A DNA stretch of 41,792 nt from CAVRXT01 sp049644285 (GCA_049644285.1 JBARRP010000183.1:1-41792), one strand, 5' to 3'; positions 14,999 to 22,986 are shown, counted from the stretch's first letter. Made by a program: numbers and translations. Notes: generated by a model not told the origin, from the sequence alone.

Positions 14999-16561
14999 GT
15001 GGACTCTCAACTCTTTCGCACCAAAAGCATTGACCAGCTCATTTCCGATGCTGACCGGCCCGATCGCCGCCTGAAGAAAACGCTGGGGTGGCTCAGCCTG
15101 ACCGCTCTCGGCGTTGGCGCCATCATCGGCACCGGGATTTTTGTCCTCACTGGAACGGCTGCCGCGGGAGAGGAAGTGGCACACGCCTCGATATTCAAGG
15201 CGCCGCTGCTCGATGTCCTTTTACATGGCAGCCACGCCCTTGGAGTCCATGGACGCCCGGGAGCGGGACCCGGCATCGCTTTGTCATTCTTCCTGGTGGC
15301 TATCGTGTGCGGCTTCGCCGGACTCTGCTACGCCGAGCTCGCTTCCATGATCCCGATCGCCGGCAGCGCCTACACTTACACGTACGCGACGCTCGGCGAG
15401 CTCGTTGCCTGGATCATCGGCTGGGACCTCATCCTCGAATACGCCGTGTCGAATATGGCCGTCGCCGTTGGCTTTTCAGCGTACGTGAACAGCTTGCTCG
15501 ATTCCTTTGGCATTCACATCCCGGCGCGACTCAGCGTACCCGCCTACACGCCGGATGCAGGATGGCATCTGAACTTCAATATCGTCGGCTTTCTCGTGGT
15601 CATGACGCTCACCGCGCTCCTGGTCATCGGAATCCGGGAATCAGCCGGCGCTAACAACATCATGGTCGGCGTCAAGCTAGTGGCCATCGTGATCTTCATC
15701 ATTTTCGCCAGCAAGTACATCCAGCCCGCAAATTGGAAGCCGTTCCTGCCGAATGGCTGGCAAGGCGTGCTGACGGGGGGAGCGATCGTTTTTTTCTCGT
15801 ATATCGGCTTCGATTCGGTATCGACCGCGGCTGAGGAGTGCAAAAACCCCAAGAAAGATTTGCCTCTGGGAATCTTGACCTCCTTGGGAATTTGCGCCTT
15901 CTTTTACGTGGCGGTCGCAGTAGTGCTCACCGGCATCCAGCACTGGTCACTGCTGCGGAATGCGGCGCCGGTCGCCAATGCCCTCGAAGCCATCGGCTTG
16001 CGCGGAGTGGAACGCTGGGTAACCATCGGGGCGCTGATGGGGATGATTTCCTCGCTGCTCGTTTACCAGCTCGGCCAAGCCCGCGTTTGGTTTGCAATGT
16101 CGCGCGATGGCCTCCTGCCGAGCTCCTTCTCAAACGTGCATAAGCGCTTCCGCACGCCGTACGTTGCCACCTGGGTGGCTGGAATCTTTGTCGGGATTCC
16201 CGCCGGAATTTTCGACATCGGCACGCTCGCGGATCTTTCCAACATCGGGACGCTTTTCGCGTTCATTCTTGTTTCCATCGCGGTGATCATTCTTCGCAAA
16301 AAACAACCGGATCGCGCCCGGGGCTTTCACGTGCCCTTCTCGCCGTGGGTGCCATTGGGGTCCGTACTCTTTTGCTTCGTGTTGATGGCAAGTCTCACGG
16401 TGGAAAACTGGATTCGCTTCTTTGTCTGGCTTCTGATCGGCCTCGTGCTCTACTACTTCTACGGACGGAAGCACAGTGAACTCGCCCGCCCCTCGCAGCC
16501 AGTCCCTGTACCCGTCGGCGGTCCTAAATCGGGTTCCGGTTCCATGGGAGAAACGCGGTAA
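14999..16561 (+). CDS. APC-superfamily amino acid permease (cationic amino acid transporter-like)
   Basis: 520 residues with about 12 membrane segments. The opening GWLSLTALGVGAIIGTGIFV is the APC TM1 helix break, YAELASMIPIAGSAYTYTY is the TM3 signature, and FFSYIGFDSVSTAAEECKNP is the TM6-8 family block. These fit the YfnA/CAT-like amino acid transporters that take up amino acids with protons. The start is GTG at 14999 with GGAGG 11 nt upstream; no in-frame ATG lies nearer. Its TAA overlaps the next ATG by 1 nt (TAATG), coupling it to the S1/P1-like gene. Substrate is not predictable from the sequence. Confidence 0.88.
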   Translation: MDSQLFRTKSIDQLISDADRPDRRLKKTLGWLSLTALGVGAIIGTGIFVLTGTAAAGEEVAHASIFKAPLLDVLLHGSHALGVHGRPGAGPGIALSFFLVAIVCGFAGLCYAELASMIPIAGSAYTYTYATLGELVAWIIGWDLILEYAVSNMAVAVGFSAYVNSLLDSFGIHIPARLSVPAYTPDAGWHLNFNIVGFLVVMTLTALLVIGIRESAGANNIMVGVKLVAIVIFIIFASKYIQPANWKPFLPNGWQGVLTGGAIVFFSYIGFDSVSTAAEECKNPKKDLPLGILTSLGICAFFYVAVAVVLTGIQHWSLLRNAAPVANALEAIGLRGVERWVTIGALMGMISSLLVYQLGQARVWFAMSRDGLLPSSFSNVHKRFRTPYVATWVAGIFVGIPAGIFDIGTLADLSNIGTLFAFILVSIAVIILRKKQPDRARGFHVPFSPWVPLGSVLFCFVLMASLTVENWIRFFVWLLIGLVLYYFYGRKHSELARPSQPVPVPVGGPKSGSGSMGETR

Positions 16562-17409
16562 TGTCTTTACGTGTGCGGGCCGCTTGGGCCGGTCTTATCA
16601 CGGCGGCAACCGCCGTCCTGCCGGCTGTACCGTCGGCGTTGGGTTGGGGAGCGAACGGCGAGCGGCTGATCGTCAACAAAGCGGTTGAAACGCTGCCTGA
16701 CGACCTTCGTCCTTATTTCGAAGCGAATCGGCAATTCCTGGCGCAGCACGTGACGGATCCGGAGGAAGCGGCGGGGAAAAACCCAACTGAACGGCGCAAC
16801 CAGTTCGTGCGTCTCGATCACTATGGCCAATTCCCATTCGCGAGTTTGCCTCGCGACTACAAGGCTGCGGTGACCAAGCTCGGGAAGCGCACGCTCGATA
16901 TGTACGGGCGGCTCCCCTGGTCGATCGGGCTCTATAGCCAGAAGCTGACCGATTCATTTCGCTTGCACAATTGGGACGACGTGCGCTTAAACGCGGCGCT
17001 CCTCGCTTTCTATGTGGCCGAGGCCCACGACCCTTTCAACACGACGATGAACGAGGACGGGAAGCTCTCCCTTCAGCCCGGGGTGAATTCCCGCTTCAAT
17101 GTGAGCCTTGTGGATCGCTATTCGCTGTTTTTTTTCGTGCACCCGAACGAAGCGGTGTACGTGCGCGACCCAACCGACCACGCCTTCGAGATGTGCCTGA
17201 GCGCACATTCCTGGCTCGAAAATATCCTTCTTGCGGACCGGCGGTCCCGAGCGGGCTTGAGCGATTACACCGACGAGTATTACGATCGTTTTTACAGCCA
17301 GGCGGGAGCGGTCCTGGTGCGCCAGATTTCGGACGCCTCCACTGACGTTGGCTCGTATTGGCTGACCGCCTGGTCCTACGCCGGAAAACCCCAGCTGCCG
17401 GCGCGCTGA
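16561..17409 (+). CDS. exported S1/P1-nuclease / phospholipase C-like protein, divergent
   Basis: 282 residues with a signal peptide ending near ALG, so the mature chain would begin with Trp (WGANGERLIVNKAVETLP), as in zinc-dependent S1/P1 nucleases and phospholipase C, whose N-terminal Trp binds zinc. A HSWLE motif (H-x3-E) late in the protein and an AEAHDPFN block resemble further ligand regions. However, several expected ligands look replaced: Glu where the sixth residue is usually His, and the usual H-x3-D/H-QP-H block reads F-x3-E/HDPFN. The fold call is moderate; activity is uncertain. The gene is coupled to the permease by a TAATG overlap and lies 10 nt before adenosine deaminase, which would fit nucleic-acid or nucleoside scavenging. 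Confidence 0.6.
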   Translation: MSLRVRAAWAGLITAATAVLPAVPSALGWGANGERLIVNKAVETLPDDLRPYFEANRQFLAQHVTDPEEAAGKNPTERRNQFVRLDHYGQFPFASLPRDYKAAVTKLGKRTLDMYGRLPWSIGLYSQKLTDSFRLHNWDDVRLNAALLAFYVAEAHDPFNTTMNEDGKLSLQPGVNSRFNVSLVDRYSLFFFVHPNEAVYVRDPTDHAFEMCLSAHSWLENILLADRRSRAGLSDYTDEYYDRFYSQAGAVLVRQISDASTDVGSYWLTAWSYAGKPQLPAR

Positions 17410-17419
17410 GGAGAACGCG

Positions 17420-18463
17420 ATGACGGAGGGCAAGAGTCTCCAAGCCGCCCTGGCCGCCTTGCCGAAGGCAGAGCTTCACCTGCACCTCGAAGGTTCGATG
17501 GCGCCGGAGACGGTCGCACTTCTGGCCGCGCGACATGACGTGCAGCTCTCGGCTGGCGCCGTGAAGGCACGTTACCAGTACACGGATTTCCTGGGCTTCA
17601 TCGAAGCCTTCAAGTGGGTTACCGCTTACCTGCAGGCCCCGGAGGACTACGCCCTCATCACTCATCGTCTCGCCGACGAGCTTCTCGATCAAAAAGTGAC
17701 GTACGCGGAGGTGACGATTTCCGTCGGCGTGATGCTGAAGCGCATGCAGGATGTCGAAGCAAATTTTGCAGCCGTCGGCGAGGTTGGCGAGCGCTATCAG
17801 GCTAAAGGCCTTCGGCTCGCGTGGATCTTCGATGCCGCCCGGCAATTCGGCGCCAAGGCGGCGATGGACGTGGCACACCGCGCCGCGAATTTGCAGTCTG
17901 CGGGCGTGGTGGCGTTCGGGATGGGCGGCGATGAACTTGCTTTTCCAGCGGCAGATTTCCGCGCGGCCTATGATTTCGCGCGCAGTGAAGGCCTTCACGT
18001 GGTTGTTCACGCGGGAGAGGTTGGCGGCCCGGAGTCGGTGCGCGAAGCCATCGATTTCCTGGGCGCCGAGAGAATCGGACACGGGATTGCGGTGATGCAT
18101 GATGCGGCGCTGGCTGACCGCCTCGCCACCGCTCACATTCCGCTCGAGAATTGCCCGACAAGCAACGTGCGCACAGGCGCCCTGGCGAAGCAAACAGGAA
18201 AGCCCAATGCGGGAATCAAGAATCACCCGCTGCCCAAGTTTCTCGAACAGGGAATCGAGGTGGCTCTCTCAACTGACGATCCAGCGATGTTTGAGACCGA
18301 TCTCCTGACCGAGTACTGCCACGCCGCCTCCCTTGGCCTCACCCCCTTGCAATTGTCTCGCCTGGCAGAAACCAGTTTCCAGAGGGCTTTCCTGCCGCCC
18401 GAGGAAAAGCGGGCACTGCTGGAAACATTCCGGGCCGGATTGAAAGTCTCTGGACTGGTATAA
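17420..18463 (+). CDS. add: adenosine deaminase
   Basis: 347 residues, TIM-barrel amidohydrolase. Zinc and catalytic motifs are all present: HLHLEGS at 20-26, VVHAGEVGGPES, RIGHGIAVMHD, CPTSNVRTGA and LSTDDPAMFET near the end. It converts adenosine (or deoxyadenosine) to inosine; close relatives act on adenine or on N6-modified adenines, which cannot be excluded. GAGGAG precedes the ATG by 6 nt. It follows the S1/P1-like gene and is 8 nt before purS, so the three may be one transcript linked to purine salvage and synthesis. Confidence 0.9.
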   Translation: MTEGKSLQAALAALPKAELHLHLEGSMAPETVALLAARHDVQLSAGAVKARYQYTDFLGFIEAFKWVTAYLQAPEDYALITHRLADELLDQKVTYAEVTISVGVMLKRMQDVEANFAAVGEVGERYQAKGLRLAWIFDAARQFGAKAAMDVAHRAANLQSAGVVAFGMGGDELAFPAADFRAAYDFARSEGLHVVVHAGEVGGPESVREAIDFLGAERIGHGIAVMHDAALADRLATAHIPLENCPTSNVRTGALAKQTGKPNAGIKNHPLPKFLEQGIEVALSTDDPAMFETDLLTEYCHAASLGLTPLQLSRLAETSFQRAFLPPEEKRALLETFRAGLKVSGLV

Positions 18464-18471
18464 TCCGACCG

Positions 18472-18714
18472 ATGAAAGCGCATGTCTGGGTAATGCTAAA
18501 GCAGACGGTGCTCGATCCTCAGGGCCAAACCATCCAGCATGCCCTTGCATCTCTCGGCTACAACAAGGTTCAAGAGGTACGTCAGGGGAAGTTTTTCGTC
18601 CTCGCGCTCGATGGAGTCAGCCGCGAAGAAGCGCAGAAGCAAGTCGAAAAAATCGCCCGAGACGTCCTGACGAACCCGGTCATCGAAGAGTTCCGCTTCG
18701 AAATCGTAGATTGA
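18472..18714 (+). CDS. purS: phosphoribosylformylglycinamidine synthase subunit PurS
   Basis: 80 residues, the usual length. MKAHVWVMLKQTVLDPQGQT and HALASLGYNKVQEVRQGKFF are the standard first half, and EEAQKQVEKIARDVLTNPVI the second. PurS is the small subunit that, with PurL and PurQ, converts FGAR to FGAM in purine synthesis and helps channel ammonia. Normally purQ and purL follow directly; here the next gene, 93 nt away, encodes an unrelated POTRA-type protein. So the partners must lie elsewhere in the genome. It follows add by 8 nt. Confidence 0.93.
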   Translation: MKAHVWVMLKQTVLDPQGQTIQHALASLGYNKVQEVRQGKFFVLALDGVSREEAQKQVEKIARDVLTNPVIEEFRFEIVD

Positions 18715-18771
18715 TCGGGTGGCCCGGGAAGTTTTCGAGGACGCCAAGGCGATTACCGTCGAGTGAGGCCC

Positions 18772-18792
18772 TTTTCAACAGCCCTGCTTTAG
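18772..18792 (+). repeat. dispersed 20-21 nt motif, copy 1
   Basis: Reads TTTTCAACAGCCCTGCTTTAG. It shares the pattern TTTTCARCAG-C-GCTNNAG with copies on the minus strand at 22079-22098 and 22852-22871. It lies between purS and the POTRA gene, just upstream of the latter's start. Confidence 0.5.
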
Positions 18793-18807
18793 CGAGAAGA
18801 TATCGGT

Positions 18808-20115
18808 ATGAGGACTCTGCGGGTCTCCCTCCTGGCGGTTCTTGCCTGCTCTCCGCTGCTGACAGGGCTGGCGGAGTCCGCGCTGCCACAAAGCTCCGCA
18901 ACACTCGAGGCCGTCATCGCGACAGGATCGAAGCGATGGACCTCCGATCAGATTGCGGCGGTGAGCGGCTTGCGCGCGGGCCAGCAAATCACCAAGGAGG
19001 ATTTTCAAGCGGTCGCCGACCGTCTCGCCCAACTCGGAACCTTCTCCAGCGTGCGCTACCGCTTCTCCAGCGATTCGGACGGGGTAAAGCTGGAGTTCCA
19101 GGTCGAGGACGCGCCAGCGCTGCCCGCTTCGTTCGACAATTTCCCTTGGTTCACCGACGAGGAGCTGGATCATGCTCTCCGCAAGGATGCGCTCCTCTAC
19201 GACGGCACCGCCCCGGAGAGCGGAACTGTCGTTAAAGCGATTACTCAGTCCCTCGAGAAGCTCCTCGCAACACGCGGCGTCAAAGGCGACATCGAGCAAA
19301 GCGTTGTATCCATGCCTGGAAGCGATCAGAGAGTGCAGCAATTTCGCGTTGCCGGTCCCAGCCTGAAGGTTGAGGGCGTCGATTTTACAGATGCCCTGGC
19401 AAAGACCGATCGAAAAATCCAGGAACGCCTTTCCGACCTGGTTGGCAAACCCTATTCGCGGTCCGCGATCGAGCTATTCGATTTCGAGCAAGTGCGGCCG
19501 GTGTATCTCGCCCATTCGTTCGTGCGGGTCAAATTCGATCGCCCGATGGCGCGATTCGGCGGCGACCCGAATCGGCCCCTCGCCACCGCCGTCCGTGTGA
19601 TTGTGCCTATCCAGCCGGGGCCCAGCTACAAATGGGCAGGCGCCCAATGGAACGGGAACGTGGCCGAGCCTGCCGCGGAGCTGGACGCCCTCGCCGAACA
19701 AGTCGGCCTGAAAGACGGCGAGCCTGCCGACGGCATGAAAATCGCGGCGCTTTGGGAACGGCTCCGAGATGTTTTCGGTCATCGTGGATATCTCGACGCC
19801 AAGTTCGAGCCCGCGCCCGAATACGACGACCAGACCAACCGCGTTTCGTATCGAGTCTCCGTTACCGAGGGCCCGAAATATCGCATGGGCAATCTCGTCC
19901 TCACCGGACTCTCACTCGAAGGTGAGCGCCGCATCCGGGGGGCCTGGCACATTCAACAAGGGGCTCTCTTCGATCGAACTTATTACGATGATTTCGTCAC
20001 GAGGGGAGTGAAATTGGCCTTCGGTGACCTTCCGTTTCACTACGAAAAGCTCGGCCGGTTCTTGCAAACCGACCCGCAGACCGCGACGGTGGATGTCCTG
20101 CTTGATTTTCAGTAA
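18808..20115 (+). CDS. periplasmic POTRA-domain protein without a beta-barrel
   Basis: 435 residues with a signal peptide (LRVSLLAVLACSPLLTGLAES). The mature chain shows POTRA-like units: SKRWTSDQIAAVSGLRAGQQ with DRLAQLGTFSSVRYRFSSDS at the start, and a later YLDAKFEPAPEYDDQTNRVS with YRVSVTEGPKYRMGNLVLTG, the pattern seen in BamA/TamA N-terminal regions. The protein ends after the last POTRA-like unit with VDVLLDFQ and has no room for a 16-strand barrel. It may therefore be a soluble or lipid-independent partner of an outer-membrane assembly machine. The exact number of domains (probably three or four) needs a structure model. Confidence 0.7.
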   Translation: MRTLRVSLLAVLACSPLLTGLAESALPQSSATLEAVIATGSKRWTSDQIAAVSGLRAGQQITKEDFQAVADRLAQLGTFSSVRYRFSSDSDGVKLEFQVEDAPALPASFDNFPWFTDEELDHALRKDALLYDGTAPESGTVVKAITQSLEKLLATRGVKGDIEQSVVSMPGSDQRVQQFRVAGPSLKVEGVDFTDALAKTDRKIQERLSDLVGKPYSRSAIELFDFEQVRPVYLAHSFVRVKFDRPMARFGGDPNRPLATAVRVIVPIQPGPSYKWAGAQWNGNVAEPAAELDALAEQVGLKDGEPADGMKIAALWERLRDVFGHRGYLDAKFEPAPEYDDQTNRVSYRVSVTEGPKYRMGNLVLTGLSLEGERRIRGAWHIQQGALFDRTYYDDFVTRGVKLAFGDLPFHYEKLGRFLQTDPQTATVDVLLDFQ

Positions 20116-20133
20116 CGATTTCTGCGCTATACT
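20102..20133 (+). promoter_or_regulatory. possible promoter of larE
   Basis: TATACT (20128-20133) is a good -10-like box 12 nt before the larE ATG. The best -35-like sequence, TTGATT (20102-20107), is 20 nt away, which is too far for a standard promoter, so this is weak. Confidence 0.25.
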
Positions 20134-20144
20134 GAATTCCGACG

Positions 20145-21005
20145 ATGAGTTCCATTCCTTCTGATCTCCTTTCAACACTCGCGGTGGACGAAGCTGCCGC
20201 GGTCAAGAAGCAGCAACGGGTGGTCGAGTCGCTTCGCAGCCTCGATTCGCTCCTGGTCGCTTTTTCCGGAGGCGCGGATTCGGCCTACTTGGCTTGGGCG
20301 GCCCACACGACGCTCGGGTCGCGCGCGCTCGCAATCACCGCGATTTCTCCAAGCTTCTCCGCGCACGATCGACGGCAGGCTGAAGAATTCGCGCGCTCGG
20401 CAGCTCTGCGCCACGAATGCATCGAAACCAGCGAATTCGAAAACCCCCTCTACGTCGCCAACAACGCCGACCGCTGTTACCACTGCAAGGACGAACTCTT
20501 CAACCGCATGGAAGAGCTGGCCCGAGCCCGCGGATTTGCCGCGATTGCTTACGGTATCAACGCCGACGACACGCATGACTTCCGCCCCGGGCATCGCGCC
20601 GCGCACGAACATCGGATTCTCGCTCCGCTGCTGGATGCCGGTCTCACCAAACCGGAAGTCCGGTTTCTCTCCCAAAGGGCAGGCCTCAGCACCTGGGATC
20701 GTCCGGCTTCGGCTTGCCTTTCCTCGCGTGTGCCCTATGGCACGGCGGTCACACCGCAGCTCCTTGCGCAAATCGAACGAGGAGAAGCCGCGCTTCGCGG
20801 AATGGGTTTTCGCCAATTCCGCGTGCGGGCGCACGGAGAACTGGCGAGAATTGAGCTCGCGCCGGAAGAGCTGGCCCGCGGCATGGACCCCAACATTGCC
20901 GCTGAGATCGCAAGCAGACTCAGGCAAGCGGGCTTCGCCTACGTCACGCTGGATCTGGAAGGTTATCGTTCCGGCTCGCTCAATGTTCTTCTAAAGGCAA
21001 AGTGA
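20145..21005 (+). CDS. larE: ATP-dependent sacrificial sulfur transferase LarE
   Basis: 286 residues, PP-loop ATPase family. SGGADS at 41-46 is the ATP-binding loop; RCYHCKDELF (110-119) and ASACLSSRVPYG (188-199) are LarE blocks. Cys191 corresponds to the sacrificial cysteine (Cys176 in the Lactobacillus enzyme) that donates its sulfur to the nickel-pincer cofactor of lactate racemase. LarE adenylates the carboxylated nicotinate intermediate and then sulfurates it. No larA, larB or larC is in the window, so either the partners are elsewhere or this protein sulfurates something else. It starts 29 nt after the POTRA gene. Confidence 0.9.
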   Translation: MSSIPSDLLSTLAVDEAAAVKKQQRVVESLRSLDSLLVAFSGGADSAYLAWAAHTTLGSRALAITAISPSFSAHDRRQAEEFARSAALRHECIETSEFENPLYVANNADRCYHCKDELFNRMEELARARGFAAIAYGINADDTHDFRPGHRAAHEHRILAPLLDAGLTKPEVRFLSQRAGLSTWDRPASACLSSRVPYGTAVTPQLLAQIERGEAALRGMGFRQFRVRAHGELARIELAPEELARGMDPNIAAEIASRLRQAGFAYVTLDLEGYRSGSLNVLLKAK

Positions 21006-21106
21006 ACTTGCCGACTTCCTAGTTTCGGAACTTCCTCGACTGGAATTGCGTATGTTGATAGCAGGGCGCGGCATTACAAATGGGCGAGTGGAAAGGAGCG
21101 TAACGC

Positions 21107-22084
21107 GTGACTCAACAACGCCGAAAAGTTCGATGTGCGGCCTCGGCGATCCTGTTGGGCGTGTTTCTCGCCGGATGCGAGGCTCTTCCTTCGTCCAACG
21201 GCACCTTCACACGCGACTTCAAGGTGACCGGCCCACTTCGCCTTGAGCTCAACACCGGCTCCGGCGACGCTCGCGTCGTCGCGGGATCTTCCGGAGAAGT
21301 GCAGGTCCATGGAGAATTCACCGTCCATCCCTGGCCCTGGGAAAACACCTCGAAGCGTGTCAACGAACTTATCCAGAACCCACCGGTCGAGCAGGAAGGC
21401 AACCTGCTGCGCATCAACGAAAAACTCCTCCCGGTGGGGAATGTCGAAATCAAGTATCAGATCGAGGTTCCGCCGGAAACAGAGATGCGTGCTTTGACCG
21501 GCTCCGGGGCTCTGGAGATTCGCGGCATTCGCGGCCCGCTCACCATCACCTCAGGCTCCGGAGATATTTCCGCGAGCGACATCACTGAACGCGTCGAGGT
21601 GACCACGGGGAGTGGCGCGATCCAGCTCGCCAATGTCCAGGCCGAAACTCACCTGTCGACCAGGTCAGGCGATATGGAGTTGAGCAACATTCACGGGGGA
21701 ATCCGAGCCCGCACTGGCTCGGGCGACGTCACGATCTCTCAACCGGGCGGCAACATCACGGTGGACACGAGCAGCGGCGATCTCACGGTCTCGAACGTCA
21801 CCGCAGATCTTCGTGTGCGAACTGGCTCGGGGGATGTCACCGTGGACGGAAACCCCGGAGCGTCGAGCTTCTGGGATTTTCGCACCGGGTCGGGTGACGT
21901 CGCTCTCCACCTGCCATCGAACGCCAGCTTCCGCCTCGATGCCCGCTCGAGCTCAGGTAGCATCGACACGTCGATTCCTTTGGTTATCGAAGGCACCAAC
22001 TCGAAGCATGAATTGCGCGGCAAAGCCGGCGACGGCAAGGCTCGCATCGAAATCGAAACCGGCTCCGGCAGCATCGGCCTGTAG
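21107..22084 (+). CDS. DUF4097-family lipoprotein with GSGD beta-helix repeats
   Basis: 325 residues. A lipoprotein signal peptide is visible, with LAGC at about residues 21-24 giving a lipidated Cys. The mature part is a repeat series typical of DUF4097: LNTGSGDARV, TSGSGDISAS, TTGSGAIQLA, STRSGDMELS, RTGSGDVTIS, DTSSGDLTVS, RTGSGDVTVD, RTGSGDVALH, RSSSGSIDTS and a last TGSGSIGL, about 18-20 residues apart. This predicts a right-handed beta-helix or stacked strand structure. Function is unknown; relatives are envelope-associated. The start is GTG at 21107, with AAGGAG upstream (GAAAGGAGCG). Copy 2 of the dispersed motif overlaps the stop codon. Confidence 0.8.
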   Translation: MTQQRRKVRCAASAILLGVFLAGCEALPSSNGTFTRDFKVTGPLRLELNTGSGDARVVAGSSGEVQVHGEFTVHPWPWENTSKRVNELIQNPPVEQEGNLLRINEKLLPVGNVEIKYQIEVPPETEMRALTGSGALEIRGIRGPLTITSGSGDISASDITERVEVTTGSGAIQLANVQAETHLSTRSGDMELSNIHGGIRARTGSGDVTISQPGGNITVDTSSGDLTVSNVTADLRVRTGSGDVTVDGNPGASSFWDFRTGSGDVALHLPSNASFRLDARSSSGSIDTSIPLVIEGTNSKHELRGKAGDGKARIEIETGSGSIGL

Positions 22085-22098
22085 CAGCTTGCTGAAAA
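22079..22098 (-). repeat. dispersed 20-21 nt motif, copy 2
   Basis: On the minus strand TTTTCAGCAAGCTGCTACAG. It overlaps the stop codon of the DUF4097 lipoprotein gene and is preceded by one more T. Same pattern as 18772-18792 and 22852-22871. Confidence 0.5.
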
Positions 22099-22186
22099 AC
22101 TCCTCAGCATCCCATTCCGAGGAATTCGCCGCGGCGAACGACGGGAGATCTGCTTTTGCTTGAATAAATTCGACGGGCGACTGCTG

Positions 22187-22618
22187 TTAGCTGAGCAGAT
22201 TCCAGCGCGTGAACTCGCGCTTCTCCACAAGTTGATCGCGCTCGGCGACCCACTGCTTCATGTAGGGCATTTCGAAATGCGCATCGAGTGCTGCCTGGCT
22301 AGCCCAATTCTCGTAGAGCATGAACTGCCCGGGATTCTCGAGCGATTCGTGCACGTCGTAGCTGACACAGCCTTTCTCGGCGCGCGCGCGCGGGACGTTC
22401 GCTAGGAGCCGCTGCCTGACGTCTTCGACTTTCCCTTCCTTCGGCGTGAGCCGCGCCATCACAGTCAATTGTGTTTCAGTTTTCTTCGAACCCTTGGTTG
22501 ACGCGAGCGCGCGTTCGCGAGGGTCGCTATTCGCGCGCCCAACGATCGCACCGAGCGAGCCGGCTGCAATGCCGGCGGCCCATTTCACTGCGATTTGTGC
22601 TGCTTCTCTCCGATTCAT
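22187..22618 (-). CDS. exported antibiotic-biosynthesis-monooxygenase (ABM) domain protein
   Basis: 143 residues. The N-terminus MNRREAAQIAVKWAAGIAAG is a Tat-like leader (paired Arg, long hydrophobic core), which is unusual for this family. After residue 40 comes one ABM ferredoxin-like domain: TVMARLTPKEGKVEDVRQRL, SYDVHESLENPGQFMLYENW and HFEMPYMKQWVAERDQLVEK. Such domains usually dimerise; some oxidise quinols or degrade haem, many have no proven activity. The frame extends to 22639, but ATG 22618 has GGAGGAGG upstream and begins the leader. The gene points toward the DUF4097 gene (convergent). Confidence 0.75.
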   Translation of the reverse strand: MNRREAAQIAVKWAAGIAAGSLGAIVGRANSDPRERALASTKGSKKTETQLTVMARLTPKEGKVEDVRQRLLANVPRARAEKGCVSYDVHESLENPGQFMLYENWASQAALDAHFEMPYMKQWVAERDQLVEKREFTRWNLLS

Positions 22619-22851
22619 CGATCCTCCTCCAGTGCGCATGTTCGGCGAGCCAAGTGATTATTGAACGGCCGTCGACGCGAGGTCGGGTACTTTGCCCATC
22701 ACCGCATGTGCTCGGTTCATGAACTCTATTCTCCTCAGAGAATCAAAAACGCCGGGCACACATCTTCGAAAGTTCTATCACGGGCGTCAAGCCCGGAAAG
22801 CGCTTCTCTCGATTCTCTCCTTCTGCCGCAAAGATTGGGGACCCGTTCCTG

Positions 22852-22871
22852 CTTTAGCGGGCTGCTGAAAG
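22852..22871 (-). repeat. dispersed 20-21 nt motif, copy 3
   Basis: On the minus strand CTTTCAGCAGCCCGCTAAAG. Its inner part CGCTAAAGCAG is the reverse complement of the inner part of copy 1. It ends 4 nt before the proposed -35 box of the receptor gene. Confidence 0.5.
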
Positions 22872-22875
22872 GCAC

Positions 22876-22903
22876 TTTACATGCGGGTTGTTTCTGATAA
22901 TAT
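22876..22903 (+). promoter_or_regulatory. candidate sigma70-type promoter of the TonB receptor gene
   Basis: TTTACA (22876-22881) and TAATAT (22898-22903) are separated by 16 nt, a plausible housekeeping promoter 83 nt before the ATG. Match to consensus is moderate. Confidence 0.35.
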
Positions 22904-22986
22904 CCTCCGCCAAGTCGGCTTCCCACTTTCGTGGCGGAACTTAGCGCACGGAACGAGAGGAAGTCCGCAAGGGGTGGGGAAAAAAC

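Larger units (their letters stand above)
22619..22986. other. intergenic region upstream of the TonB-dependent receptor
   Basis: No gene is supported in this 368-nt stretch. It separates the minus-strand ABM gene from the plus-strand receptor, so it should hold both promoters. It contains a small perfect hairpin CGGGC-GTCAA-GCCCG (22781-22795), copy 3 of the dispersed motif, and a promoter-like pair directly after it. Confidence 0.5.

Noticed and set aside
17096..18226. 376-codon minus-strand open frame opposite adenosine deaminase
   Set aside because: Shadow frame; the plus strand has all adenosine deaminase motifs and a ribosome binding site.
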